Source: PSRI01 sp041484195 (GTDB lineage Bacteria > Bacteroidota > Bacteroidia > Chitinophagales > Chitinophagaceae). From it: DNA of 17,495 bases. The notes beneath the pieces were generated by a model that saw nothing but the letters and a program-made list of their open reading frames with translations, made no database searches and was not told where the DNA came from. Position numbers and translations under genes: made by a program. Numbering within the stretch: position 1 is the first letter of the stretch; every line of letters begins with the position of its first letter. The stretch is from assembly GCA_041484195.1 (NCBI GenBank), contig JBGPHC010000051.1, positions 1-17,495 on the forward strand, read 5' to 3'. This document shows positions 1 to 8,260 of this stretch, one piece after another.

Positions 1-453
<453 letters not shown>

Positions 454-518
454 TAAATAATGTGAGATTTTGACGATTGCTCGTTAAATCAATTTTTTGG
501 CTTGTTTACCTTACCCTC

Positions 519-534
519 CTGACAATATTGTCAG
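519..534. repeat. Perfect 16-bp palindrome in the rRNA leader
   Basis: CTGACAATATTGTCAG is perfectly self-complementary and lies about 65 nt upstream of the mature 16S 5' end. In RNA it could form a short stem with a 4-nt loop, as a processing or antitermination element. In DNA it could be a dimeric protein-binding site. Function is inferred only from its position and symmetry. Confidence 0.5.
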
Positions 535-583
535 AAAGTGCTGTTGCTTCCATACTTTCAAAGATCTTATCTCTGTTTATTCA

Positions 584-599
584 CCCGTTTTTCAACGGG
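584..599 (-). other. GNRA-loop hairpin at the start of the P1 transcript
   Basis: On the minus strand the RNA reads CCCGUUGAAAAACGGG: a 6-bp stem closed by a GAAA tetraloop. It lies immediately downstream of the -7 box of rRNA promoter P1 (603-610), so it would form the 5' end of P1 transcripts. Related sequence (GCAGCCC...TTGAAAAAC) recurs after P3, but there the stem is not conserved. Confidence 0.45.
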
Positions 600-602
600 C
601 TG

Positions 603-633
603 CAAAGGTAAGAGAGTTTTTATCTCATCCAAA
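603..633 (-). promoter_or_regulatory. rRNA promoter P1 (proximal)
   Basis: On the minus strand the -33 box TTTG is at 630-633 and the -7 box TACCTTTG at 603-610, separated by exactly 19 nt. This matches the Bacteroidota housekeeping sigma consensus (TTTG / TAnnTTTG). Transcription should start near 596-599, about 145 nt upstream of mature 16S. Confidence 0.85.
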
Positions 634-714
634 ATTTTATCTGAAAATTTTCAGGAATTCTGGCAAATAATATGTTATGAATCAAGAACTAATACTTCTT
701 TTTGAGACGGACTG

Positions 715-745
715 CAAAGTTACGGCGTGAAATCTTACTCCCAAA
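715..745 (-). promoter_or_regulatory. rRNA promoter P2
   Basis: The minus-strand -33 box TTTG is at 742-745 and the -7 box TAACTTTG at 715-722, with a 19-nt spacer. It lies 112 bp upstream of P1. The GCAGTCCGT just after the -7 box resembles the same position in P1 and P3. Confidence 0.83.
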
Positions 746-818
746 TTTTTTACCGCTTTTTTATTCACACCCAAATCTGTCCTGCAAGGAAAAACCAATT
801 TCGTTTTTCAAAGGGCTG

Positions 819-849
819 CAAAGGTAGCCCGTTTTTCTGATTCTCCAAA
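819..849 (-). promoter_or_regulatory. rRNA promoter P3
   Basis: The minus-strand -33 box TTTG is at 846-849 and the -7 box TACCTTTG at 819-826, with a 19-nt spacer, 104 bp upstream of P2. The downstream GCAGCCCTTTGAAAAACG is nearly the same as the sequence following P1, which suggests the promoters arose by duplication. Confidence 0.83.
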
Positions 850-923
850 TCTTTCTGAGCTAATTCTCTATACGATTGTGTTTTATTCGAAGAACTTACC
901 GGCTCTTTTGAAAAGCGGGGCCG

Positions 924-954
924 CAAAGATAAGGCGCACCGAATTTCTGCCAAA
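924..954 (-). promoter_or_regulatory. rRNA promoter P4 (distal)
   Basis: The minus-strand -33 box TTTG is at 951-954 and the -7 box TATCTTTG at 924-931, with a 19-nt spacer, 105 bp upstream of P3. It is the last such element before truA ends at 1074. I see no promoter of this strength in 955-1073. Confidence 0.82.
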
Positions 955-1073
955 TCTTTTTTGAACTTTTACCCTGACTTCAGTCGGAAATCAATGCCAG
1001 AAAGGATTTCAAATGGTATATTTATTTTGATCATTCAATGCCACGCTTGATCATCATGGTCCTGATCTTCCAT

Positions 1074-1829
1074 TCACCTACTTATATCCCCGAAATATCC
1101 TTCAGGAAAATTAACCGCCACCAAAAAAAGTCCATGCCCCGGCACGGAAAAATCTGCCCCCCTGCAGTCCTTTCTCGCCACAATTTCCTTCAAATCCGAG
1201 ATCGAAATCTTGCCCTGTCCCACTTGCAACATCGTACCGACTAAACCTCTTACCATTCCCCTCAAAAAACGGTTGCCCCTAACCCGGTACACATGGCATT
1301 CTTCCTCCTTCAACCATTCACTCCGGTCCAATTCGCAAAGAAAATTCTTTGCCTGGGTCCTGCGTTTTGAGAAACTGGTGAAGTCATGGCAGCCCGCAAT
1401 AAACGCCGCGCTTTCCTGCATGGCTTCGAAATCAAGTCCATAAGGAAAATAACAGGCCCTGTCTTCCAAAAATGGATTCTTTGACTGGTAAATAAAATAG
1501 TGATATTCGCGACTGATTGCATGAAACCTGGCATGAGCTCCTTCGGGCATGGCAATGATCCGCCTGATGGCAATTGCTGGTGGTAAGATGGCATTCAGGT
1601 TGTAAACAAATGCAGGGTCTATCCTTCCTTCAAAATCGAAATGAAAATAATTCTGTAAAGCATGCACGCCTGCATCTGTTCGAGAAGATCCGGTTAGGTG
1701 GATTGGCTGCCTGAAAAAAACCTTTAATGCATGTTCAGTTTCTGACTGAATGGTAACAGCATTCTTCTGCACCTGGAATCCGGCATAGCCCTTCCCATTG
1801 TATGTAATTTCTAAAAAATATCTTGCCAT
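1074..1829 (-). CDS. truA: tRNA pseudouridine synthase A
   Basis: This cytoplasmic enzyme isomerises uridines 38-40 of the tRNA anticodon arm to pseudouridine. The 251-residue protein has the usual TruA length. It begins MARYFLEITYNGKGYAGFQ and carries the catalytic block SSRTDAGVHA, with the catalytic aspartate at residue 52. Later family blocks include the NAILP region (about 78-82), the REYHYFIY strand (about 115-122) and NRFLRGMVRGLVGTML (about 196-212), which helps bind RNA. The ATG at 1829 is 21 nt downstream of the DUF4476 gene in the same direction, so the two may be co-transcribed. Its 3' end is followed directly by the rRNA promoter region with no obvious terminator between. The identification is secure. 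Confidence 0.96.
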   Translation of the reverse strand: MARYFLEITYNGKGYAGFQVQKNAVTIQSETEHALKVFFRQPIHLTGSSRTDAGVHALQNYFHFDFEGRIDPAFVYNLNAILPPAIAIRRIIAMPEGAHARFHAISREYHYFIYQSKNPFLEDRACYFPYGLDFEAMQESAAFIAGCHDFTSFSKRRTQAKNFLCELDRSEWLKEEECHVYRVRGNRFLRGMVRGLVGTMLQVGQGKISISDLKEIVARKDCRGADFSVPGHGLFLVAVNFPEGYFGDISR

Positions 1830-1850
1830 AATTATTCGAGGAGCTGGAGA

Positions 1851-3629
1851 TCATTTCTGCACCAGGGCTTTGAACCGGTTCACATAATAGGTATCACTCA
1901 GTTGCTTCTCCAGTTGCGGGAAATTTACCGGATCATATACAAATGGAAAAGCGGCATCAAAAAGTTTGTATTTACCCGGATCTCTCAGAAAAATAAAACT
2001 CAGATTTTTCACCTGTTCGGTGGTATAACATTTCAGTTTAAACGCCTTCAAGGCAACCAAAATCATATCATCTTCATCAACCTTCATGATCATTTTTCTC
2101 CTGGTTTGATCCAAATCGTCATTTTCTGCAATTGCCTTGCAATTCGGATTGACTGCTCCGGATTGGAAGCCAACTGCCTCCGTGGGTTCAGCAGTTCTTG
2201 GAGCGACTTGTGAATCGGGAATACGAATACTCTCTGCTTTCTCCTCCTTCTTCCCCGTTTCCTGCGTCGGCTTGCCGTCCTGTCTGGGCGATATGGCCAA
2301 GTCCAGATATTTAGGGGAACCATTGGCGGATAACACAGGGTTCTTTACTGAAGCGTTTCCTTTCTCCGCCGGAATCAGAATCCTGACTGTATCTTTCCTG
2401 CCACTCGAAATTTCATCTATATATATTAACTCAGTGCCTTCAATACTCTGCCGGTCAAGCGTTTTTTTAATGGAAGTTGTTATTTCGCTAAGGCTGTTGG
2501 ATTTCACTTCCGGAGAAATCGGGGATCCGCGGCCCTTCGACTTGTTCACCATGTTCTTCCCATCTTCCCTGCCTGAGCCTTCAGTCATGACATTGGCACC
2601 GGGAATTTGCACCTTTTCATTGGTTGCCGGCTCATTTGTTTTCTTATTTACCGCAATCTTGTTGTTACCGGAATCGATATTTTGTATTGCGGGCTTCTTT
2701 TCACCCGCAGCCATAACCGAAGACATGGAGTCGCCTTTTTCTTTTGTCCTTAAGTACATGTCATTTCTGGCCTGTTTCGGATCGGATTTCCCCACAGCCG
2801 CCACTGCTAGCAAACTATCCGCGTTATATTTCGCAGGTGGTGTTATTAATTTTAGATTCTCATCCTGCCCTTCCCGTTTTGCTTTCGCCGCATGTGAAGC
2901 CAGGTTATTGTCTTTATTTAGTTTGGCAAAATGATCTTTCAATTCCGGTTCTTGTGGTTGCTCCCCTTTCGTGCTTAACCCAGACTGAACAGATTTTTCC
3001 TGGGCAAGACTCCTTTCAGCAAGAGAGTCAGCCTGGTTCGTGGATGCCAAAGTATCCCGAATTTTCTTCTCCACATTCACGACAATTTGGGTGCTGTCAA
3101 TTTTGGGTTTTGCCGCCAGGGCCTCAATTTCCTGAGAAGGTGGCTTTTTAGTGATCACCACTACTGGTGTTTCCATGATGGTGGAGTCGCTCACTGCCGC
3201 CGCCAATAAACTTGAGAATGGATCATTACTCACGGTAGCGCCCGATCTGGTACTGGTGCGTTCAGTCGTCTTATTCCTGGCTTCCATCCTGCTTCCCATC
3301 AAAAGTTCCATAGTCTGCGGGTTGAATAATCCCCACCCTTTTTCGCCCATGTCTTTAAAATCAAATCCAATATCCTTACCCTTGACCCTACAGTTGAATA
3401 CCCATTCAGGTCCTGAATCTTTGGGAAAACCCAGAACCAATTCATAAGAACTATCGATAAGGCGTGGGATTATGAGATAACCCGCAGCGGAAGAACTGAT
3501 CAGTTTGGTTCCCATGCGGACATAGAAGGGTCGGTGACTATCTGTTTGGATATAAATGAAATGCAATTGCTGGCTGAACGCATCCCGGGCCAGCAGACTA
3601 AAGAGGAAAACAAATACGAGCTTTCGCAT
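1851..3629 (-). CDS. Secreted DUF4476-domain protein with long disordered middle
   Basis: The function is unknown. I chose the ATG at 3629 (592 residues) because it gives an immediate signal peptide, MRKLVFVFLFSLLARDAFSQ. The frame also opens 13 codons earlier with TTG, which would bury that peptide. Residues about 20-105 form a compact beta-rich region. About 110-490 is Lys/Glu/Ser/Asn-rich and poorly ordered. The last 99 residues, starting at NPNCKAIAE, match the DUF4476 pattern: Cys, alternating Asp/Lys helices, then CYTTEQVKNLSFIFLRDPGKYKLF and a D.VNF.QL element. That domain is common in Bacteroidota secreted proteins. A weak promoter candidate lies at 3649-3682 (TTTG, 22 nt, TACGTTTC). 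It precedes truA by 21 nt, but a functional link is not evident. Confidence 0.8.
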   Translation of the reverse strand: MRKLVFVFLFSLLARDAFSQQLHFIYIQTDSHRPFYVRMGTKLISSSAAGYLIIPRLIDSSYELVLGFPKDSGPEWVFNCRVKGKDIGFDFKDMGEKGWGLFNPQTMELLMGSRMEARNKTTERTSTRSGATVSNDPFSSLLAAAVSDSTIMETPVVVITKKPPSQEIEALAAKPKIDSTQIVVNVEKKIRDTLASTNQADSLAERSLAQEKSVQSGLSTKGEQPQEPELKDHFAKLNKDNNLASHAAKAKREGQDENLKLITPPAKYNADSLLAVAAVGKSDPKQARNDMYLRTKEKGDSMSSVMAAGEKKPAIQNIDSGNNKIAVNKKTNEPATNEKVQIPGANVMTEGSGREDGKNMVNKSKGRGSPISPEVKSNSLSEITTSIKKTLDRQSIEGTELIYIDEISSGRKDTVRILIPAEKGNASVKNPVLSANGSPKYLDLAISPRQDGKPTQETGKKEEKAESIRIPDSQVAPRTAEPTEAVGFQSGAVNPNCKAIAENDDLDQTRRKMIMKVDEDDMILVALKAFKLKCYTTEQVKNLSFIFLRDPGKYKLFDAAFPFVYDPVNFPQLEKQLSDTYYVNRFKALVQK

Positions 3630-3774
3630 CAAACGTCGTTTTCTGGTAGAAACGTATTTTGCACGCAATACCTTGTAACAAAACTACTGGAATTGCATAA
3701 ATACCTACCACTTATCCAAAAAAATTGTGATAGCATTATTAGCTCTCCTTATTTTTACGCCTCAAAATCAAGAT

Positions 3775-6282
3775 ATGAAGAAAACATTTGCAACATTTAT
3801 TTTAGCGGCCTGCTTTATTGTGGTGCACGCCCAGGGAGCGGGAAGTGCCCCCGCAGAAGACACGTCCTGGGAAAAAATTTACCGGGCAAGTCCTATGAAG
3901 ATCAACGATCTCGTACATACGAAACTGGATGCCAGATTTGACTATTCCAAATCACAACTAAATGGCAAAGTGTGGATCACCTTGAAACCTCATTTCTATC
4001 CAACCGATTCACTTCAGCTGGATGCCAAGGGAATGGATATTCACAGAGTGGCCCTGGTGAAAGGAACTGTAACTGTTCCTCTCAAATACGACTATGACGG
4101 ATGGGTCCTGAAGATCAGATTGGACAGGACTTATAAAGGATCGGAGCAATACAAGGTTTATGTCGACTATACGGCCAAACCCAACGAAGTAAAAGTGAAG
4201 GGAAGCGACGCGATCAATGATGCAAAAGGGCTCTACTTCATTAATCCCACGGGTGCAGAAAAAGACAAACCCACCCAGATATGGACACAAGGCGAAACTG
4301 AAGGTACTTCGGTCTGGATCCCCACGATTGACAAACCCAATCAAAAAACTACTAATGAATTCTTTCTCACCGTACCGGCAAAATATGTTACCCTCAGTAA
4401 TGGAAAATTAATGAGCCAGACAAAGAACGCCGACGGGACCAGAACTGATTACTGGAATATGAACCTGCCACATTCACCTTATCTCTTCTTTATTGGTGTT
4501 GGCGATTATTCAATCGTCAAGGACAACTATAAGGGCAAGGAAGTGAGCTATTATGTTGAAAAAGAATACGGCCCGGTAGCCCGTAAAATATTCGGACTGA
4601 CTCCAGAAATGATTGCTTTTTATGAAAAGATAACTGGAGTACCATATCCATGGGCAAAATATGCCCAGATTGTGGGAAGAGATTATGTAAGTGGTGCGAT
4701 GGAAAATACAACTGCCACGCTTCACCAGGAAAGCGCTCAGCAGGACGCCAGGCAATTGGTTGACGGCAATGAATGGGAAAGCGTTATCGCGCATGAATTG
4801 TTTCACCAATGGTTTGGAGACTATGTAACCTGCGAAAGCTGGAGTAATATAACGGTCAATGAATCATTCGCCGATTTTAGCCAGACGCTCTGGTTTGAAC
4901 ATAAATACGGACCCGAAGCAGGCGCCGAGGAAAACTACAATGAGATGCAGCAGTATCTCAGTAATCCAGGTGACGCACAGAAATCTCTTGTTCGCTTTTA
5001 CTATAGCGATAAGGAAGATGTATTCGATCTGGTAAGTTACCAGAAAGGAGGCCGCATTCTCAACATGCTTCGCCATTATCTGGGTGATAGCGCTTTTTTT
5101 AAGGGCCTCAATCTTTACCTAAACACCAATAAGTTCAAGAATGGAGAAGCGCACCAATTACGTCTGGCTCTGGAAGAAGTGAGCGGCAAGGACCTGAACT
5201 GGTTCTTTAACCAATGGTATTTCGGTGCCGGCCACCCGAAAATAGAGATCAGCTACGCCTATGATGACGCAGCCAAGAAGGTAACGGTAACGCTTAAGCA
5301 AACTCAGGCCGGAGATCAAGCATTCAAATTTCCGCTGGCGATTGATGTTTACAATGGCGCCAATAAACAGCGCTATAATGTGTGGATGGAAGACAAGGAA
5401 GATCAGTTTGCTTTCCCCTATGAAAGCAGGCCCGATCTAGTGAATGTGGACGCCGATAAAATCCTTTTGTGGGACAAAAAAGACAATAAGACCCTGGAGA
5501 ATTTCATTCATCAATATAAGTATGCCGGGAATTATGTTGACCGCAGGGAAGCCATCGCAGCCTGCCTGAAGCAGGCCGAAAACCCATTGGCAATTGATCT
5601 CATCAAGACAGCATTGAAAGACAAGTATTATGGTCTGAGAAAATATACCCTGGACAGGATTGACCTTAAGAAGCAAGCTTTGAAAGAAGCGATTGAGCCG
5701 GTGTTGCTGGACCTGGCCAGGCACGATACAAAGCCTACAGTAAAAGCAGGCGCTCTGGAATTGCTGACTAACTACAACAATCCCGAATACAAAACTTTAT
5801 TCCAAGCTAATATCAATGATTCATCCTATAGCATATCAGGAGCCAGCCTGGTAGGTCTTTCCAAACTTGACTCTTCTGCAGGATTCGCAGAAGCAAAGAG
5901 ACTGGCTAAACAACCATCTAAAGGAAGACTGGCCGATGCCATAGCAAACTCTCTGATTGAAAATGGTACTGAAGATGATTTTGATTTCATCGCATCCAAG
6001 TACAATGAATTACCGCTTTCACAGCGAAAATTCGAAGCCACCAAAACCTTTGCGGACTACCTGGCAAAACTTCACAACACGGATAAAGTGAAGAAGGGAG
6101 TTGATCTAATTGTAGCATTCAGGGAAGCCATTCCCCAAAGGTTCCAAGTTCAGACTTCTCCGGTAATCAATAATGTTTATTTGAAAAGTATTGTTACCAA
6201 GAAGACTTCGGAGAAAGCCTCTGCCGCAAATGCTTCAGATTTGCAGAGCCAGATTGATTATATCAATGGAAAGATAAAATAG
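3775..6282 (+). CDS. M1 family zinc aminopeptidase, secreted
   Basis: This zinc exopeptidase removes N-terminal residues from peptides, here probably in the periplasm or outside the cell. The start is the ATG at 3775 (835 residues), giving the signal peptide MKKTFATFILAACFIVVHA with cleavage near residue 19. An earlier in-frame GTG at 3727 would add 16 residues ahead of it. The substrate-binding motif GAMEN is at 307-311. The zinc site is HELFH at 340-344, with the third ligand Glu363 in NESFADF, the exact HEXXH-x18-E spacing of M1 peptidases. An N-terminal beta-saddle precedes it, and residues about 590-835 form helical HEAT/ARM-like repeats. A weak promoter (TTG near 3725, TATTTTTA at 3750) fits. 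The gene is divergent from the DUF4476 gene and closed by the terminator at 6308. The exact specificity cannot be read from the sequence. Confidence 0.95.
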   Translation: MKKTFATFILAACFIVVHAQGAGSAPAEDTSWEKIYRASPMKINDLVHTKLDARFDYSKSQLNGKVWITLKPHFYPTDSLQLDAKGMDIHRVALVKGTVTVPLKYDYDGWVLKIRLDRTYKGSEQYKVYVDYTAKPNEVKVKGSDAINDAKGLYFINPTGAEKDKPTQIWTQGETEGTSVWIPTIDKPNQKTTNEFFLTVPAKYVTLSNGKLMSQTKNADGTRTDYWNMNLPHSPYLFFIGVGDYSIVKDNYKGKEVSYYVEKEYGPVARKIFGLTPEMIAFYEKITGVPYPWAKYAQIVGRDYVSGAMENTTATLHQESAQQDARQLVDGNEWESVIAHELFHQWFGDYVTCESWSNITVNESFADFSQTLWFEHKYGPEAGAEENYNEMQQYLSNPGDAQKSLVRFYYSDKEDVFDLVSYQKGGRILNMLRHYLGDSAFFKGLNLYLNTNKFKNGEAHQLRLALEEVSGKDLNWFFNQWYFGAGHPKIEISYAYDDAAKKVTVTLKQTQAGDQAFKFPLAIDVYNGANKQRYNVWMEDKEDQFAFPYESRPDLVNVDADKILLWDKKDNKTLENFIHQYKYAGNYVDRREAIAACLKQAENPLAIDLIKTALKDKYYGLRKYTLDRIDLKKQALKEAIEPVLLDLARHDTKPTVKAGALELLTNYNNPEYKTLFQANINDSSYSISGASLVGLSKLDSSAGFAEAKRLAKQPSKGRLADAIANSLIENGTEDDFDFIASKYNELPLSQRKFEATKTFADYLAKLHNTDKVKKGVDLIVAFREAIPQRFQVQTSPVINNVYLKSIVTKKTSEKASAANASDLQSQIDYINGKIK

Positions 6283-6307
6283 GTCCCGGGTAAATACTGG
6301 ACCCAAT

Positions 6308-6338
6308 AAAAAAACATCCCAAAGCGGGATGTTTTTTT
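6308..6338. terminator. Bidirectional rho-independent terminator
   Basis: Perfect 13-bp inverted repeat: seven A, then CATCCC, a 5-nt loop (AAAGC), GGGATG, then seven T. It sits between the convergent aminopeptidase (ends 6282) and TPM gene (ends 6387). With an A-tract and a T-tract it can terminate transcription from both sides. Confidence 0.93.
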
Positions 6339-6386
6339 ATTAGAAGCAATGCTATGCTTTTAGATTCATTATAGAATTTCATCTTT

Positions 6387-7157
6387 CTACCAGTTTCCGC
6401 CAGCTCCTCCTCCTCCAAAACCACCTCCTCCAAAGCCGCCGAATCCGCCGCCTCCGCCGCCGCCTCCGCCCCATCCACTACTGCTACCTCCTCCACTTGG
6501 GAACCACCAAATGGGTGGGATACCTGTGCCATGATATCCCCTGCGGCTCATGAAAGAGCCTCCACCTCTGCTTATATTCGAAAGAATAAAAATGATGATA
6601 ATAAAAATTATGACCAACCCGGCTATGCCGCCTCCGCGTCCTTTCTTTCCTCTGTCTGCATATCCTGGTGGAGGCTGGTACTGACCCGCCGCTGCCAACA
6701 TAATAGAATTGGTTCCCTCATCAATACCCCTATAGAAATCATTTCCCCGGAAATTGGGAACAATGTCAGTCTCAATGATTTGCTTGCAGGTTATGTCAGG
6801 CAGTGCTCCTTCCAATCCATAGCCGGGAGCGATAAAGACGCTGTGCTCATCTTTGGCGATAAGTAATACAACTCCATTATTATTCTTCTTATTCCCGACT
6901 CCCCATTTTCTTCCTAACGCAGTAGCATAATCGCCCGGGTCGGCCCCACCGAGGGACTTGACTATAACTACTGCAATTTGGTTGGAACTGGTATCATCAT
7001 AGTGAACCAGTTTTTCTTCCAAAGCCTGAATCTGGGTAGACGTTAGAGTGCCCGTAAAATCATTCACCAATTTAGGAGGAACTGGTGGGTTAGGGATTTC
7101 CTGAGCCTTCGCCAATAAGGCCAGGAAAGATGACACTATCAGGATAAATTTCTTCAT
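6387..7157 (-). CDS. TPM-domain membrane protein with glycine-rich tail (YgcG-like)
   Basis: The 256-residue protein starts at an ATG with signal peptide MKKFILIVSSFLALLAKAQ (cleavage about 18/19). A TPM domain follows (about 30-155), including VNDFTGTLTS, the central NNNGVVLLIAKDEHSVFIAPG strand pair, and GLEGALPD. A single membrane segment is at about 178-195 (GLVIIFIIIIFIL). The final 36 residues are almost only Gly, Phe, Ser and Trp. This order (signal, TPM, membrane helix, Gly-rich tail) is that of YgcG-type proteins. TPM domains bind metals and have been given acid-phosphatase or photosystem-repair roles in plants; the bacterial role is unsettled. It is the last gene of the LemA-LemA-TPM-TPM cassette, 23 nt after its neighbour, and ends at the shared terminator. 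Confidence 0.88.
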   Translation of the reverse strand: MKKFILIVSSFLALLAKAQEIPNPPVPPKLVNDFTGTLTSTQIQALEEKLVHYDDTSSNQIAVVIVKSLGGADPGDYATALGRKWGVGNKKNNNGVVLLIAKDEHSVFIAPGYGLEGALPDITCKQIIETDIVPNFRGNDFYRGIDEGTNSIMLAAAGQYQPPPGYADRGKKGRGGGIAGLVIIFIIIIFILSNISRGGGSFMSRRGYHGTGIPPIWWFPSGGGSSSGWGGGGGGGGGFGGFGGGGFGGGGAGGNW

Positions 7158-7180
7158 TTTATCTTTTTCTAACGGACGGT

Positions 7181-7645
7181 CTATTTCCCAAAAACAATAT
7201 CGTCCGGCAATTCATTCTTGTCGTTGAGTTTGTCATAAGGAAAATGATATCGGAGTGCATCTCCTATTTCCTTAATAATTTCCGCAATGCCCTCTGCATA
7301 ATTTGCACTATTGAACTGGTTAATCATCTTTTGTACTTCGGCTGTCCAGAATTTATCCCCCACTTTACGGTGAATGCCTTCGTCTCCGAAGATGGCTAGT
7401 TGCCGGTCTTTCATGGCCACATAAACCAAAACGCCATTTCGGTCCGATGTTTTTTCCATATGCAGGCCCCCGAAAAGTTCAACCGCCCGGTCAATGGGGT
7501 CTACGAAGCGACAATGACTTTCAACGAACACGCGAATTTCACCGCTTGTCTGCATTTCGGCATGACGTATGGCTTCCACTATCTTTTCCCTTTCTTCAGG
7601 TGAAAAAAAATGGATTGTCTTTCGCCAAAAGTTGAATATTCCCAC
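7181..7645 (-). CDS. Short TPM-domain protein without signal peptide
   Basis: The 154-residue protein uses a GTG start at 7645, 11 nt after the preceding LemA gene; the next in-frame Met is at residue 31, inside the domain. Residues about 14-125 form a TPM domain: FSPEEREKIVEAIRHAE, SGEIRVFVE, then the signature NGVLVYVAMKDRQLAIFGDEG (about 70-90) and the helix ending in IIKEIGDALRYHFP. There is no signal peptide or membrane segment, so it is probably cytoplasmic, unlike its larger neighbour. Pairs of a soluble and a membrane TPM protein next to LemA genes are a recurrent Bacteroidota arrangement. The biochemical role is unknown. Confidence 0.87.
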   Translation of the reverse strand: MGIFNFWRKTIHFFSPEEREKIVEAIRHAEMQTSGEIRVFVESHCRFVDPIDRAVELFGGLHMEKTSDRNGVLVYVAMKDRQLAIFGDEGIHRKVGDKFWTAEVQKMINQFNSANYAEGIAEIIKEIGDALRYHFPYDKLNDKNELPDDIVFGK

Positions 7646-7656
7646 GATCCGGCTTT

Positions 7657-8253
7657 TTAAAATTTTATTTCAGGCGCCGATTCTGCGCCAGCTTCACTCT
7701 TGAAACCTTCTTTAGGCTTGTAGCCAAACAGGGAAGCTACTACACTTGAGGGAAAGCTTCTGACCAATTTGTTGTATTGGGCCACCGCGGCATTGAAATC
7801 ATTTCTTGCCACTTTTATCCTGCGTTCGGTTCCTTCCAATTGGCTTTGCAGGTCACTATAGCTTTTTGTGCTTTTAAGATCAGGATATTTCTCAATCACC
7901 GCAATTACCCGATTGGTGGAATTTGCTACTTCAGCCTGGGCCTGCTCCTGCCTGTTATAATTCTCCTGGCTGGCTGAGCCTGCGTTCAAAGTGACCTGTG
8001 CGGCCTTTGCGCGCGCTTCAGTGAGTTCCTGCAAGGTTTGTTTCTCGTATTCGGATGAAGCCTTGACAACAGATGCCAGGTTTGGGACCAGGTCGATCCG
8101 GCGTTGATAGGTGTTCTGAAGATTGCCCCAATTCAATTTCACATTTTCATCTTCCTTTACCAGCCTGTTATAAGTAATTCCCGCATAAGCAGCCACTATG
8201 GCCAAAATTATCAGCAAAATGGGCCATAACTTGCGGTTTTGAGTGCTTGCCAT
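7657..8253 (-). CDS. LemA family protein (second copy)
   Basis: The 198-residue LemA-family protein has an N-terminal membrane helix (about 9-26, LWPILLIILAIVAAYAGI) that leaves most of the chain outside the cytoplasm. The family block YNRLVKEDENVKLNWGNLQNTYQRRIDLVPNL and the helical bundle follow, with SLFGYKPKEGF and GAESAPEIKF at the end. LemA proteins are membrane-anchored antiparallel helical bundles of uncertain function. The start ATG at 8253 is 7 nt after the first lemA stop, and the next gene starts 11 nt downstream, so the four genes are almost certainly one transcript. It shares overall design and C-terminus with the upstream copy, indicating tandem duplication. Confidence 0.92.
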   Translation of the reverse strand: MASTQNRKLWPILLIILAIVAAYAGITYNRLVKEDENVKLNWGNLQNTYQRRIDLVPNLASVVKASSEYEKQTLQELTEARAKAAQVTLNAGSASQENYNRQEQAQAEVANSTNRVIAVIEKYPDLKSTKSYSDLQSQLEGTERRIKVARNDFNAAVAQYNKLVRSFPSSVVASLFGYKPKEGFKSEAGAESAPEIKF

Positions 8254-8260
8254 GATCGGT

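Larger units (their letters stand above)
454..602 (-). other. 16S rRNA leader region
   Basis: This is the transcribed leader between the proximal rRNA promoter and the mature 16S 5' end, about 140 nt. It holds two structures described separately: a perfect palindrome at 519-534 and a GNRA-type hairpin at 584-599. I see no convincing open reading frame here. Leader RNA of this kind normally carries antitermination and processing signals, but I cannot identify a boxA-like element with confidence. Confidence 0.6.

Noticed and set aside
765..953. 62-codon minus-strand frame in the rRNA promoter region
   Set aside because: It is covered by promoters P3 and P4, and the translation shows no domain.
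2137..2934. 265-codon open frame on the plus strand
   Set aside because: It lies antisense within the DUF4476 gene, whose signal peptide and C-terminal domain are clear; the plus frame has no recognisable domain and is a shadow.
3630..3668. Upstream TTG start extending the DUF4476 protein by 13 residues
   Set aside because: It would place a basic stretch before the signal peptide; the ATG at 3629 fits better. The same reasoning rejected the GTG at 3727 for the aminopeptidase and the TTG at 8872 for the first LemA.
6387..6510. GGN-rich repeat as a mobile or CRISPR-like repeat
   Set aside because: It is the coding sequence of the glycine-rich tail of the TPM protein, with no regular repeat-spacer structure.
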